NCBI GenBank assembly: GCA_016209735.1
Contig: JACQVN010000062.1
Span: 1-64,000, forward strand
Length of the DNA: 64,000 nt
Reading direction: 5' to 3'
From: Candidatus Methylomirabilota bacterium
GTDB taxonomy: Bacteria > Methylomirabilota > Methylomirabilia > Methylomirabilales > 2-02-FULL-66-22
Shown here: in pieces, positions 39,146 through 48,583 of the stretch
How positions within the stretch are numbered: the stretch's first letter is position 1
How the letters are laid out: every line of letters starts with the position of its first letter
Notes under the pieces: model-generated
What the model was told of the DNA's origin: nothing
The model's input: the letters and a program-made list of their open reading frames with translations, nothing else
Databases searched by the model: none
Position numbers and translations under genes: made by a program

Positions 39146-39475
39146 ATGACTTTCTGGGTGTACATGCTCGAATGTGCTGATGGCTCCTTCTATGTGGGGC
39201 ACACTGACAATCTTGAAGAACGCCTCCAGCAGCATCAGTCTGGAGCGTTGGGCGGCTACACCCGAAACCGCCGCCCCGTGCGCCTGGCGTATTCTCAGGA
39301 CTTTCCGACGCGTGGCGAGGCCTTTGTCGGGGAACGCCAGATCAAAGGTTGGGCTCGCAGCAAAAAGAATGCGCTCATGCGGGGGGACTGGGAAGCGTTG
39401 CGGCGGCTAGCGCGGGGTCGCCGCCGGGGGCCCGCTCACCCTTCGCCCCTTCGACAAGCTCAGGGCTCAGGGTGA
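39146..39475 (+). CDS. GIY-YIG nuclease family protein
   Basis: WVYMLECADGSFYVGHTDNLEERLQQHQSG; RQIKGWARSKKNALMRGDW; tail GPAHPSPLRQAQGSG is repeat-encoded. Confidence 0.93.
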   Translation: MTFWVYMLECADGSFYVGHTDNLEERLQQHQSGALGGYTRNRRPVRLAYSQDFPTRGEAFVGERQIKGWARSKKNALMRGDWEALRRLARGRRRGPAHPSPLRQAQGSG

Positions 39476-39480
39476 GCGGG
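39431..39480. repeat. REP-like palindrome overlapping GIY-YIG 3' end
   Basis: cccgctcacccttcgccccttcgacaagctcagggctcagggtgagcggg. Confidence 0.85.
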
Positions 39481-39564
39481 GTTAGATACATATATCGATC
39501 GTCAGATGTTCGGCCGCCAGCAGAATGTCATTGAGAAAAAGCGGGGGCTCTTGTTTTCCGGCCG

Positions 39565-40113
39565 ATGTGCCGCAGGGGAGATTTGAGACACGTGCCGGGA
39601 CTCCGGGGCGAATTCCGACGCGGACAGAATTCCCGATGGTGGCGGTGCGGCAGGCGGGGGGTCACCGCGCTGGAACTGGTCACGATCGTCGTCCTGTGCG
39701 TGATCATCGCGGCGATCGCGATTCCCGGCATGAGCCCGGTGGTCCTGAACCACCGGCTGCGGGGGGCTGCCTGGCAGGTGGCGGGTGACTTGCGATTGGC
39801 CCGGCAACGGGCGGTGACGGTCCGCAGGCCCTTCCGTGTCTGCGTGAACAACTGTGCTATCGCCGTCCCGGCCGGCGCCTACAGTGTGGAGCGGAACAAC
39901 GGGACGCCCGGCAACCCCGGGTGGGTCAACGAGACCGGGGTGGTCACACAGCTTCCGTCCGACGTGACGGTGAGCCTCAATCAGACAGTGTCGTTCAACG
40001 TGACCGGGCAGACCAGCGGCGGCACATTCACGCTGGTCAACCTCATCGGGACGTACCAGGTCGTGGTGAATTCCACCGGGAGGGTGGTTGTATGTAAGGG
40101 GAGCTGCCCGTGA
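39565..40113 (+). CDS. GspH/FimT-like pseudopilin, cassette 1 (start uncertain)
   Basis: RRGVTALELVTIVVLCVIIAAIAIPGMSPVVLNHRLRGAAWQVAGDLRLARQRAV. Confidence 0.8.
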   Translation: MCRRGDLRHVPGLRGEFRRGQNSRWWRCGRRGVTALELVTIVVLCVIIAAIAIPGMSPVVLNHRLRGAAWQVAGDLRLARQRAVTVRRPFRVCVNNCAIAVPAGAYSVERNNGTPGNPGWVNETGVVTQLPSDVTVSLNQTVSFNVTGQTSGGTFTLVNLIGTYQVVVNSTGRVVVCKGSCP

Positions 40114-40640
40114 CCAGGCCAGGGGAGAGGGCCGGCCTCGGCTTGACCCTGGTGGAGTTCCTCTTTGCGATCTCCGTCACGGCCATCGTGATGCTGGGCG
40201 TGGCGGGGATGTTTCCCTCGGCCCTCCGTTCGGTGGTGGTGGGAGGCCAGCAGACCAAGGCCTCCGCGCTGGCCACGCAGATGGCCGAGGCGATCCGCAA
40301 CGACTACTTCGATTTCCTCATTTCCCGGTACAACGGTTTCGATACCCGGAACCTGACCATGAATTGCGGCGCCCTGGCGCCACCCTCGACGGCGTTCGAC
40401 AGCGAGTACAGCAAGAAGAAGTGGACGTGCGACCTCCTAGGAACCGCCAGCCAGGAGTCGGGGCAGGGACTACCCGGAGCCTACGGTACCATCGCCGTCA
40501 CCTGCCGGAATGCCGACGGCAGCCTGAACAGTACCAGTCCCTGCCCGACCGACCTCCTGCGGGTGGTTGTCACCGTCCGCTGGGATCGGACCGGCGAGCG
40601 CTCCGCCGGGTACACGACCTATGTGTCGCGGAAGGAGTAG
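40110..40640 (+). CDS. PilV-like prepilin, cassette 1
   Basis: GLGLTLVEFLFAISVTAIVMLGVAGMFPSALRSV. Confidence 0.78.
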   Translation: MTRPGERAGLGLTLVEFLFAISVTAIVMLGVAGMFPSALRSVVVGGQQTKASALATQMAEAIRNDYFDFLISRYNGFDTRNLTMNCGALAPPSTAFDSEYSKKKWTCDLLGTASQESGQGLPGAYGTIAVTCRNADGSLNSTSPCPTDLLRVVVTVRWDRTGERSAGYTTYVSRKE

Positions 40641-41322
40641 GCTGCCCGTCCGCCGGGGCGGGCGAGGCGTGACCTTGGTCGAGACGCTGATCAGCAGCGT
40701 CCTCTTTGCCTTCGTCATCGCCGGGGTCTACTCGGTGTACACCGCCATGCAGGGGACGCTGACGCGGGGGGAGATGAAGGCTGATTTGCAGCAGAATGCC
40801 CGGATCGGCCTGGGGCGGATGGTGAGCGAGATCCGCATGGCGGGAAGCGACCCGAGCGGCGTCCTCTCCTCGGCCTTGCCGCCACCCCGGGCGGCCATCC
40901 GGGCCGCCGCAGCCGGGTGTCTCTCCTTTATCGCGCCGGACGAGTTGGGGAATACCAAACAGATTACCTACAGTCTGGATGGACCTAACCTCCGGCGTCG
41001 GGAACAGCCGTGGAATAGCTCAGAGAGTACGTTCACGGGGGGCAGCGTCCAGCCGGTAGCGGAGGCAATGCACCAGCTCCTCTTCACTTACTACGACCAG
41101 CACAACAAGGTGATCGCCCCCGCCGCCTGGTCGTCCACCCATGCGTGTCCGCCGGACAAGAACGCGACGACGATCGCGTCGGTGACTCAATTGACCTATT
41201 GGCAGATGCAACAGATTCGCCGTATCACCATCGCACTCCGGACCTGGAAGGACCCGCAGGTGCCGGGCCTGGCTCCGGAGTTTTTCACCCTGACGACCGA
41301 TGTGCGCCTCCGGAATCGCTAG
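40621..41322 (+). CDS. PilW-like prepilin, cassette 1
   Basis: GGRGVTLVETLISSVLFAFVIAGVYSVYTAMQ; QQNARIGLGRMVSEIRMAGSDPSG. Confidence 0.82.
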   Translation: MCRGRSRLPVRRGGRGVTLVETLISSVLFAFVIAGVYSVYTAMQGTLTRGEMKADLQQNARIGLGRMVSEIRMAGSDPSGVLSSALPPPRAAIRAAAAGCLSFIAPDELGNTKQITYSLDGPNLRRREQPWNSSESTFTGGSVQPVAEAMHQLLFTYYDQHNKVIAPAAWSSTHACPPDKNATTIASVTQLTYWQMQQIRRITIALRTWKDPQVPGLAPEFFTLTTDVRLRNR

Positions 41323-42535
41323 ACGCCGCCGCGAGCGCGGGGCGGCCCTGATCATCTCCATGCTGATCATGGCGGTCCTCCTCTTGGCCGGGACGACCTT
41401 TCTGACCATCTCGTCCACCGAGAGCCAGATTGCCCTCAACGAGACTTCGCTGAACCGGGCCTTCCACGAGGCGGAAACCGTCCTGAATCAAACCATCGTT
41501 ATACTGAATGGCAACAGCAGCTACACGGGGACCACAGGGACGACTTCGACCGGCGCGAGCTACACGGTGAGCGTGACCGCGGCCGCCGACCAGCCCTGTC
41601 CCACGGCCGATGCCAGGACCATCGCCGTGCGGGCCTCAGTGAATGTCCGGGGCGGCCAGGCCCCGGTGGACCTCTCGGCCACGGTGGACCGGATTGCGTA
41701 TCCGTTCCGTTTCGCGGCCTTCGCCCTGGGGCCCGACACGGGCGGGCGGGAATTACGGTACGACCTGAACGCCTACACGGACAGCTTCGACTCCGGCCTG
41801 GGGGGGTACAATGCTGCTCTCTCGCAGTACACCACCTCCACCAACCGGTCAGCATTCGGGAGCGCCGGGGCCAACGCGGACGTGTACTTCGAAAACACGA
41901 ACTCTATCTACGGGGACCTCCGCGCGGGAGATACCATCACCAACGAATCCAGGGTCACCATGATGCAAGGCGGCGTGAAGGTGAAGAGGCTCCTCACCGC
42001 GAACCCGAGCGTCGACTCGCCGGGAGGGCAGTTCCCTTCGATTACTCCCCCGACCACGCCGACCTCGGCCCTGAGCGTGCCGGCGAACACCACCACCACG
42101 CTAAACGCAGGCTTCTATTATTACACGACGATGAGCATCGGCTCCAACGGCCGGCTGCAAGTGAACGGGCCGGCCACCCTGTACTTCACGGGCGGCCCGA
42201 CCTCCTTCGGGAACAATGTCATCTGGGGAAATGCGGCCAACCCCACGTACCTGAAGGTGGTCCTGAAGAGCACCGGCGGCAGTACGGAATACGTAGCCGT
42301 TAACGCCGGTAACCAATTCACCCTCTATGGAAGCCTCTACGGTCAAAACACCAATATTGACCTCGGCCAGAGTTCCGTAGTATACGGATCGGTGATCGGT
42401 CGCACCGTTCGGCTCGACAAGGATTCTGTGGTACACTATGACCAGGCCCTGGCCCTGGAGCCGATCTGCCGTGGCGTAGGCGAACCATACCAAGTGCGCA
42501 AAGGGTCCTGGCGGGAGGTCCTGCCCTCGTGGTAA
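41300..42535 (+). CDS. PilX-like pilus assembly protein, cassette 1
   Basis: RRRERGAALIISMLIMAVLLLAGTTFLTISSTESQIALNETSLNRAFHEAETVL. Confidence 0.78.
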   Translation: MCASGIARRRRERGAALIISMLIMAVLLLAGTTFLTISSTESQIALNETSLNRAFHEAETVLNQTIVILNGNSSYTGTTGTTSTGASYTVSVTAAADQPCPTADARTIAVRASVNVRGGQAPVDLSATVDRIAYPFRFAAFALGPDTGGRELRYDLNAYTDSFDSGLGGYNAALSQYTTSTNRSAFGSAGANADVYFENTNSIYGDLRAGDTITNESRVTMMQGGVKVKRLLTANPSVDSPGGQFPSITPPTTPTSALSVPANTTTTLNAGFYYYTTMSIGSNGRLQVNGPATLYFTGGPTSFGNNVIWGNAANPTYLKVVLKSTGGSTEYVAVNAGNQFTLYGSLYGQNTNIDLGQSSVVYGSVIGRTVRLDKDSVVHYDQALALEPICRGVGEPYQVRKGSWREVLPSW

Positions 42536-42652
42536 GAATAGCTTCCGGTGTGGGAAACGGGGGAGTGTGAACCGGCCCACGGACAGGCCGGAGGGCGCCA
42601 CCTAGTATCAGTGGAAGGTTATTCGGCAGCCTGTCACGTGACGGGAGGTGCG

Positions 42653-43228
42653 ATGGCGGCATCCAGGAGGTTCGAGGGATCTCGCGGCACCGGGGGGTGG
42701 GCCGGGGGTTTCACCACCCTGGAGATCCTCATCGTGGTTGCCATCGTGGTGGTGGTAGCCCTGGTCGCCATGCCGAACATCATGGGGACCATCCAGCGCT
42801 ATCGGTTACGCAGCGGGGCCGACCAGGTGATGAGCGACCTCCGCCAGATCCAGACACTGGCCATGACCAAAGGGGTTCGCCACCGGCTGACCGTGAGCGA
42901 CTGCGCCTCCGGCCCGACCCCATGCAAGCGCTACCGGCTGGAACGGCAGGCGTCCGGAGTGTGGCCTCTCGCCACCAGCGGGAGCGGGGGGGATGTCCTG
43001 TCCGAGTGGGTGGACCTGCAGAGCCTGTTCGGCGGTATCCGGCTCAAGTCGCTGGCAGATGGCAGCAGCGGCAGCAGCCTGGACAGCGTGGTGTTCGACG
43101 CGCGGGGCGCCTCGGTGACCGCTGCAACCCCCTACAATCCGATCAATGTCACCATCACCATCGCCCACACCTCGGGCCAGGAGCGAAGCGTCTGGGTCCG
43201 GAGTGCGGGCTCCGTGAGGATGCCATGA
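42653..43228 (+). CDS. GspH/FimT-like pseudopilin, cassette 2
   Basis: GGFTTLEILIVVAIVVVVALVAMPNIMGTIQRYRLRSGADQVMSDLRQIQTLAM. Confidence 0.83.
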   Translation: MAASRRFEGSRGTGGWAGGFTTLEILIVVAIVVVVALVAMPNIMGTIQRYRLRSGADQVMSDLRQIQTLAMTKGVRHRLTVSDCASGPTPCKRYRLERQASGVWPLATSGSGGDVLSEWVDLQSLFGGIRLKSLADGSSGSSLDSVVFDARGASVTAATPYNPINVTITIAHTSGQERSVWVRSAGSVRMP

Positions 43229-43608
43229 GCCGTGAAGCGGGCTACCGGGCGGATCAGGGGAAAGGCTTCACTCTGGTGGAGGTCCTGGTCGCCATGACCG
43301 TGCTGGCCGTCGGCCTCCTGGCCATCAGCGGGATGGTGCCCACCGCCTACACCAACATCTCCATGAGCGGCGTGGACACCCGGGGGATCGGGTTCGCCCA
43401 GGAGCGGCTGGACCAGCTCCGGCTGGAGCCGTGGACCAGCACGGCCCTGACGGCCGGGTCCCATACGGACACGGCGCCCGCCAGCGGCTATACCCGATCC
43501 TACCTGGTCGAGGACAATGCCCCCATGAGCGGCGTCAAGCGGCTCACCGTGACGGTGACCGGTTACCGCGGCCGCCAGGTGATCCTGCAAACGCTCATCA
43601 CCAACTGA
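43225..43608 (+). CDS. PilV-like prepilin, cassette 2
   Basis: GKGFTLVEVLVAMTVLAVGLLAISGMVPTAYTNI; ATGA overlap. Confidence 0.83.
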   Translation: MSREAGYRADQGKGFTLVEVLVAMTVLAVGLLAISGMVPTAYTNISMSGVDTRGIGFAQERLDQLRLEPWTSTALTAGSHTDTAPASGYTRSYLVEDNAPMSGVKRLTVTVTGYRGRQVILQTLITN

Positions 43609-43645
43609 CGGCACAGGCCGCGATCCCAGGAAGGTGGCGCGCCCC

Positions 43646-44257
43646 ATGCGACAGCGATTCCCGAATCGGTTGGCGGCCCAGGGCGGCCGGGGCTTCACCC
43701 TGACCGAAGCCCTCATCGCCATCAGCCTGTTCGCCTTTATCCTGATCACCATCCTGATGATCTACGACAGCAACCAGAAGACCTACGTCCGGGGCGAGGC
43801 CGAGATGGATGCCCAGCAGAACATCCGGGTGGCCCTCGGGCAGATCGTCACCGACGTCCGGCTGGCCGGCTACGATCCTTCCAACGCCATCGGCGCCCAG
43901 AGTGTCAAGCAGCCCCTCCAGCCCGTGTCGGGCAGCGCGCTGAGCAACGCGGAGCTGCGTCTGATCGCGGACGTGGACGAGGACGGGACGACGGACTGCG
44001 TGGCCTACCGCTTGAGCAGCGGGCAGATCCTGCGGCGCACGACCGCTTGGAGCTCCGGCGCCTGCGCCTGGACGGCGACCGAGAGCCCGGTGGCGGAGAA
44101 TATCACCGCCCTGACCTTCACCTACTTCACGGGCCCCGGCGCCACCACGACCACCGACCCCACCCTGGCCCGACGCGTGCGAATCGTGGTCAGCGGCGGC
44201 AATACCGCCACGGGGACGAGCTTCACCGCAGAAAATGAGGCCAGCCTCCGGCAGTAG
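43646..44257 (+). CDS. PilW-like prepilin, cassette 2
   Basis: GRGFTLTEALIAISLFAFILITILMIYDSNQ; AQQNIRVALGQIVTDVRLAGYDPSNA. Confidence 0.84.
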   Translation: MRQRFPNRLAAQGGRGFTLTEALIAISLFAFILITILMIYDSNQKTYVRGEAEMDAQQNIRVALGQIVTDVRLAGYDPSNAIGAQSVKQPLQPVSGSALSNAELRLIADVDEDGTTDCVAYRLSSGQILRRTTAWSSGACAWTATESPVAENITALTFTYFTGPGATTTTDPTLARRVRIVVSGGNTATGTSFTAENEASLRQ

Positions 44258-44276
44258 TGGACAAGCACAATCCTCC

Positions 44277-44388
44277 GCTCATGCTTCGACGGGCTCAGCA
44301 TGAACGGAAATGCACCAGGGCTGTCCACCTTTCCTCCGCTCACCCTGAGCCCGTCGAAGGGTGAGCATGTCGAAGGGTGAACGGGGGT
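44277..44388. repeat. REP-like TTCGACGGGCTCAG palindromes (two copies)
   Basis: ctcatgcttcgacgggctcagcatgaacgg; ccgctcaccctgagcccgtcgaagggtgagcatgtcgaagggtgaacgg. Confidence 0.85.
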
Positions 44389-44417
44389 TTTCAGCGTCCT
44401 GCGAGGAGGGTAGTGTC

Positions 44418-45647
44418 ATGAATACGAGAAATCGAACGAGCCCCCGCGGCACGGTGCTGATGGCGTCGGTGCTCCTGCTCACGCTCCTGGCCACGCTGGG
44501 CATGGCCATGCTGAGCTCCTCCCTGAACGAGAACACCATCGCCCGGAACGACATCAATGCCCAGCGGGCCCTGGCGGTGGCGGAGGCGGGAACCGCCCAC
44601 GCCCGGCAGGTGATTTCCGCCGCCATCAGCACGACCAGCCTGGACGTTCGTCTCAGTGGCGCGACCACGACAAACCCGTGGCGTACGCTCTACATCATGC
44701 CTCCGAGCACGGATCCCCTGACCAATTATGCCGCGCTGGGGACCGGGAACGGGACCTATTCCGTGCAGGTGTCGAACAACCTCGCCGGATACAAAGGGAA
44801 CCTCTATCCGGCGGAGACGTTGCCCACGGCGGATGTCGACAAGTTGCTCTGGATCGAGTCGGTGGGGACCTACGGGAATGCCTCACGGACTGTCCGGGTC
44901 CTGGTCAACTTCGTCAACGTGGTGGATCCCCCGGCGGCCATCACCCTGGTGGACGGGGCCAATCCCACTCAGCTCACGGCGGGCTTCACCGGCAACTCCT
45001 TTCTGATTCAGGGGGGCGACAGCACCCCCCCGGATACAACGGGGGCCTGCGGCAGCCAGGGCGCGGCCAAGCACGGCATCTCAACGAACAGCCTCAGCTC
45101 CAACAATGTCATTGCCAACGCGCTGTCCGAACAGCAGGAGGACAACATCGAGGGGCAGGGCTTCATTGCAGGGGCAAAGGGATCCGACCCCAGGGGGAGT
45201 TACACCAACAATGGCACTTACACCCGCGGGCAGCTCCAGGCCCTGGCCACCTCGCTCTTGAGCCAGGCCACGCCCATCCCGGCCGGCAACAACAGCAGCG
45301 ACTTCGGGACGGCGGCCAACCCCGGCATCTTCAAGGCCACCAGCGATGTGACCCTCCTCGGGAACGGCAAGGGGTTCGGCATCCTGGTCGTGACCGAAGA
45401 CTTGCAGATGCAGGGCAACTTCAAGTGGGAGGGGCTGATCCTGGTGGTGGGGAAGGGTTCGTTCCACGTCACCGGCTCGGACAGCATTGCCTACGGGGCG
45501 GTCCTGGTGGCCAACACGGAGCAGAGTGGAACGACCTCGCTGGAGGTGGCCGGAAACGGGGGCGTGTACTACAGCAGCCAGGCTATCTGCCGGGTGAAGA
45601 ACATGATGCCCTCATCGTCGGTGATCGCCTGGCAGCAGCGATGGTGA
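44418..45647 (+). CDS. PilX-like pilus assembly protein, cassette 2
   Basis: SPRGTVLMASVLLLTLLATLGMAMLSSSLNENTIARNDINAQRALAVAEAG. Confidence 0.77.
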   Translation: MNTRNRTSPRGTVLMASVLLLTLLATLGMAMLSSSLNENTIARNDINAQRALAVAEAGTAHARQVISAAISTTSLDVRLSGATTTNPWRTLYIMPPSTDPLTNYAALGTGNGTYSVQVSNNLAGYKGNLYPAETLPTADVDKLLWIESVGTYGNASRTVRVLVNFVNVVDPPAAITLVDGANPTQLTAGFTGNSFLIQGGDSTPPDTTGACGSQGAAKHGISTNSLSSNNVIANALSEQQEDNIEGQGFIAGAKGSDPRGSYTNNGTYTRGQLQALATSLLSQATPIPAGNNSSDFGTAANPGIFKATSDVTLLGNGKGFGILVVTEDLQMQGNFKWEGLILVVGKGSFHVTGSDSIAYGAVLVANTEQSGTTSLEVAGNGGVYYSSQAICRVKNMMPSSSVIAWQQRW

Positions 45648-45743
45648 TGGAGAAGGGGCTTTCCATATCTTGGGCAGCACCCCCAGAATATCCACAACCT
45701 GTTGGGTTCATCCACAAACGGCTGTGGAAAACAGTTTTTTTTC

Positions 45744-45772
45744 TTGACAAATCAATATGTTGCAGCTAATAG
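45744..45772 (+). promoter_or_regulatory. Putative sigma70-type promoter of pilMNOPQ
   Basis: TTGACA - 17 nt - TAATAG, locally AT-rich. Confidence 0.55.
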
Positions 45773-45828
45773 GCAACGTATAAACCTGAGCCAGAAGGCG
45801 TAACTTCCCAACAGAAAAGGATTAAGCT

Positions 45829-46890
45829 ATGTTTGGCCTGGGCGGGAAGAGTGACACAGTCGGGCTGGACATCGGGGCAAGCTCCGTCAAGGCGGTTCAG
45901 CTCAAGCAGTCACGTGGCAACTACGAGCTTGTCCGTCTGGGGATCGCCCCCCTCCCGCCGGAGACCATCGTGGACGGGGTCATCATGGACTCGGGCACGG
46001 TCATCTCCGCCATCAATACTGTCTTCAGCGAGAACCAGATCAAGGCCAAGGACGTCGCGGTGGCGGTCTCGGGCCACTCGGTTATCGTCAAGAAGATCAA
46101 GATGCAGAAGATGAAACCGGAGGAGTTGCAGGACGCCATCGCCTTCGAGGCGGAGCAATACGTGCCGTATGCCATCGAGGACGTGAATCTGGATTTCCAG
46201 ATTCTGAGCCCGCCGGAGGCCGAGGGCAACGAGATGGACGTTCTCTTGGTGGCGGTGAAGAAGGACGTCATCAACGACTACCTCTCCATCATCTCCACGG
46301 CCGGGCTGCGGACGGTGGTGGTGGATGTGGATGGATTCGCCCTGGAGAACGCCCTGGAGCTGGCGCACGAGCCCGAACTCGACCAGGTCATCGCCCTGGT
46401 GAACCTGGGAGCCGCCGTGATGAACATCAATATCCTCGTGGGCGGCATGTCGGAGTTCACCCGGGATTCGCCTCTGGGGGGGAACCGCTACACCGAGTCC
46501 ATCCAGAAGATGCTGGGCCTGGCCTACGAGCAGGCGGAGAAGCTGAAGCTGGGAGAAGAGGTGGACGGGAAGACGTTCAACGACGCCATGCCGGCCATCG
46601 ACATGGTCCACGCCGAGCTGGCGGGCGAGATCCGCCGCTCCTTCGACTTCTTCCGCTCCTCCTCGCACAGCGAGACCATCCACAAGGCCATTCTGAGCGG
46701 CGGCTGCGCCCGGCTGCCCGGGCTGGTCGAGTACCTTTCGGAGAATCTCGAGGTGCCTTTCGAGGTGGCCGATCCGCTGCGCAAGATCAAGGCGGACCCC
46801 AAGAAGTTCGACCCGGAGTATCTGCAAGTGATCGCGCCGCAGCTCGCCGTGAGCGTCGGACTGGCCCTGCGGCAGGCGGGGGACAAGTAA
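45829..46890 (+). CDS. pilM: Type IV pilus assembly protein PilM
   Basis: TVGLDIGASSVKAVQLKQSRGNYELVRLGIAPLPPETIVDG. Confidence 0.95.
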   Translation: MFGLGGKSDTVGLDIGASSVKAVQLKQSRGNYELVRLGIAPLPPETIVDGVIMDSGTVISAINTVFSENQIKAKDVAVAVSGHSVIVKKIKMQKMKPEELQDAIAFEAEQYVPYAIEDVNLDFQILSPPEAEGNEMDVLLVAVKKDVINDYLSIISTAGLRTVVVDVDGFALENALELAHEPELDQVIALVNLGAAVMNINILVGGMSEFTRDSPLGGNRYTESIQKMLGLAYEQAEKLKLGEEVDGKTFNDAMPAIDMVHAELAGEIRRSFDFFRSSSHSETIHKAILSGGCARLPGLVEYLSENLEVPFEVADPLRKIKADPKKFDPEYLQVIAPQLAVSVGLALRQAGDK

Positions 46891-46891
46891 G

Positions 46892-47443
46892 ATGATCAAG
46901 ATCAACCTGCTGCCGCAGGAAGAACGGAAGAAGACCGCCCCCCCGAGCGCCACGCCATTCCTTATCGGATTGGGGGTGGCGGTGCTCGTGGGTCTCATGG
47001 GCTACGGCTGGTACTGGCTGAGCGGAGAGGTCGAAGGGGTGCAGAAGGACATCGAGCGCACCCAGGCGGAGTTGAAGCGGGTGGAGGACATCACCAAGCT
47101 GGTGGACAAGCTACAGAAGGACAAGAAGACAGTTCAGGACAAGCTCAAGACCGTCGAGACGCTGGTGGCGGCCCAAAGCGGCCCGGTTCGCCTGCTGGAC
47201 GTGATCAGTCGGTCCCTGCCGGGGGAGGTTTGGTTGAGCGGAATGGTGCGTGCCGGCAAGAAGCTGGACATCTCCGGCTTTGCCTTCTCCCCCTTCTCCG
47301 TGGCCACCTTCATGACCAATCTCAGCGGCGCAAAGGAACTCGTCAACAGCGTGGACCTGGTGGTTTCCGAGAAGGCGGTGGTCGAGACGGTGCCCGTGGA
47401 GCGATTCAGCCTTACCATGGATCTCAAGGAAGGCAAGAGTTAA
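46892..47443 (+). CDS. pilN: Type IV pilus assembly protein PilN
   Basis: MIKINLLPQEERKK + TM segment; between pilM and pilO. Confidence 0.93.
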   Translation: MIKINLLPQEERKKTAPPSATPFLIGLGVAVLVGLMGYGWYWLSGEVEGVQKDIERTQAELKRVEDITKLVDKLQKDKKTVQDKLKTVETLVAAQSGPVRLLDVISRSLPGEVWLSGMVRAGKKLDISGFAFSPFSVATFMTNLSGAKELVNSVDLVVSEKAVVETVPVERFSLTMDLKEGKS

Positions 47444-47457
47444 CCGGGAGGCGGGCC

Positions 47458-48072
47458 ATGGCCCTGGATTTTAAGACCGCGTTTGCCAATCTCTCAAAGA
47501 AGCAGCGAATCGCCCTCATCGGCGGCAGCGTCGTCGTCGTCTTGGGGCTGTACGGGTACTTCCTCATCTACCCCATGTGGGAAGAAAAGGGAAAGCTGGA
47601 GGGGGACCTGGAAAAACTGCAAGCGGATCTCCGTCAGAAGCAGTTGATCGCGGCCAACCGGCCCAAGCTGGACAAGGAGATCAAAGATCTGGAAGCCAAG
47701 CTGCAGCAGGTGCTGGTCCGGCTCCCGGAGGAGAAAGACATCCCGCGCCTTCTCACCCAGGTCAACACGCTGGGGCAGCAAAATGGGCTGGAGTTTCTTC
47801 TCTTCCGCCCGTCCGCGCCGGTCCGGAGGGGCTTCTACGCCGATGTGCCCATCGATATTCGGGTGGAGGGACAATACCACACCGTGGGAGGCTTCCTCGA
47901 CAAGGTGAGCAAGCTGGAACGGATCGTCAACGTATCCGACTTCAGAGTCACTCCGCTCTCCGCGCAGGCCCAGCAGCAGAAGAGCGGCCGGACGATCATC
48001 GTCGATATGAAGGCGACGACTTTCACGTTCCTGGAGAAGGGAGGGGCCCCCAGTGCTCCCGCGAAGAAGTAG
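47458..48072 (+). CDS. pilO: Type IV pilus assembly protein PilO
   Basis: N-terminal TM, coiled coil, LPEEKDIPRLLTQVNTLGQQNGLEFLLFRP. Confidence 0.93.
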   Translation: MALDFKTAFANLSKKQRIALIGGSVVVVLGLYGYFLIYPMWEEKGKLEGDLEKLQADLRQKQLIAANRPKLDKEIKDLEAKLQQVLVRLPEEKDIPRLLTQVNTLGQQNGLEFLLFRPSAPVRRGFYADVPIDIRVEGQYHTVGGFLDKVSKLERIVNVSDFRVTPLSAQAQQQKSGRTIIVDMKATTFTFLEKGGAPSAPAKK

Positions 48073-48580
48073 GCCCTCGGCTCTCGGCGCGCTGGCGTTG
48101 ATGCTGGCGCTGGCTGGGTGCTCGGACGATAGCGGTCCCCCGAGCGCGCCCCCCGCGCCCGCCGGCCCCCCGGCCAAGGCGGCGCCCGCCGGCCCGCCGG
48201 CCAAATTCGCCCAGGCTCCGCTCCCTCCCGCGGCGGTGTACGCGTATGAGACGAAGGGACGTCGGGACCCCTTCCGGCCCCTCATCATGCCCAAGGTCGA
48301 CAAGCCAAAACCGCCGGGACCTCGGCCGAGTGGGCTGGCGGCACTGGGCGTGAATGAGCTGAAGCTGGCCGGCATCGTGTGGGATCGGCGAGGGCACTTC
48401 GCCCTGGTGGAGGCCCCCAACGGGGCAGGCTACGTGCTTCGGGTGAACGATACGATCGGGGAGGATACGAAGGTCACCAGGATCACGCCGGAGAGTGTCA
48501 CCTTCGAGGTCAGAATGGAGTCGCCGCTGCCGCAGGCCCGAACGCGGATGGTCGAACTCCAGCTCAAAAAGGAGGAGTAG
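48053..48580 (+). CDS. pilP: Type IV pilus lipoprotein PilP
   Basis: Lipobox-like ALAGCSDD; GRRDPFRPLI; LKLAGIVWDRRGHFALVEAPNGAGYVLRVND. Confidence 0.93.
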   Translation: MLPRRSRPSALGALALMLALAGCSDDSGPPSAPPAPAGPPAKAAPAGPPAKFAQAPLPPAAVYAYETKGRRDPFRPLIMPKVDKPKPPGPRPSGLAALGVNELKLAGIVWDRRGHFALVEAPNGAGYVLRVNDTIGEDTKVTRITPESVTFEVRMESPLPQARTRMVELQLKKEE

Positions 48581-48583
48581 AGC

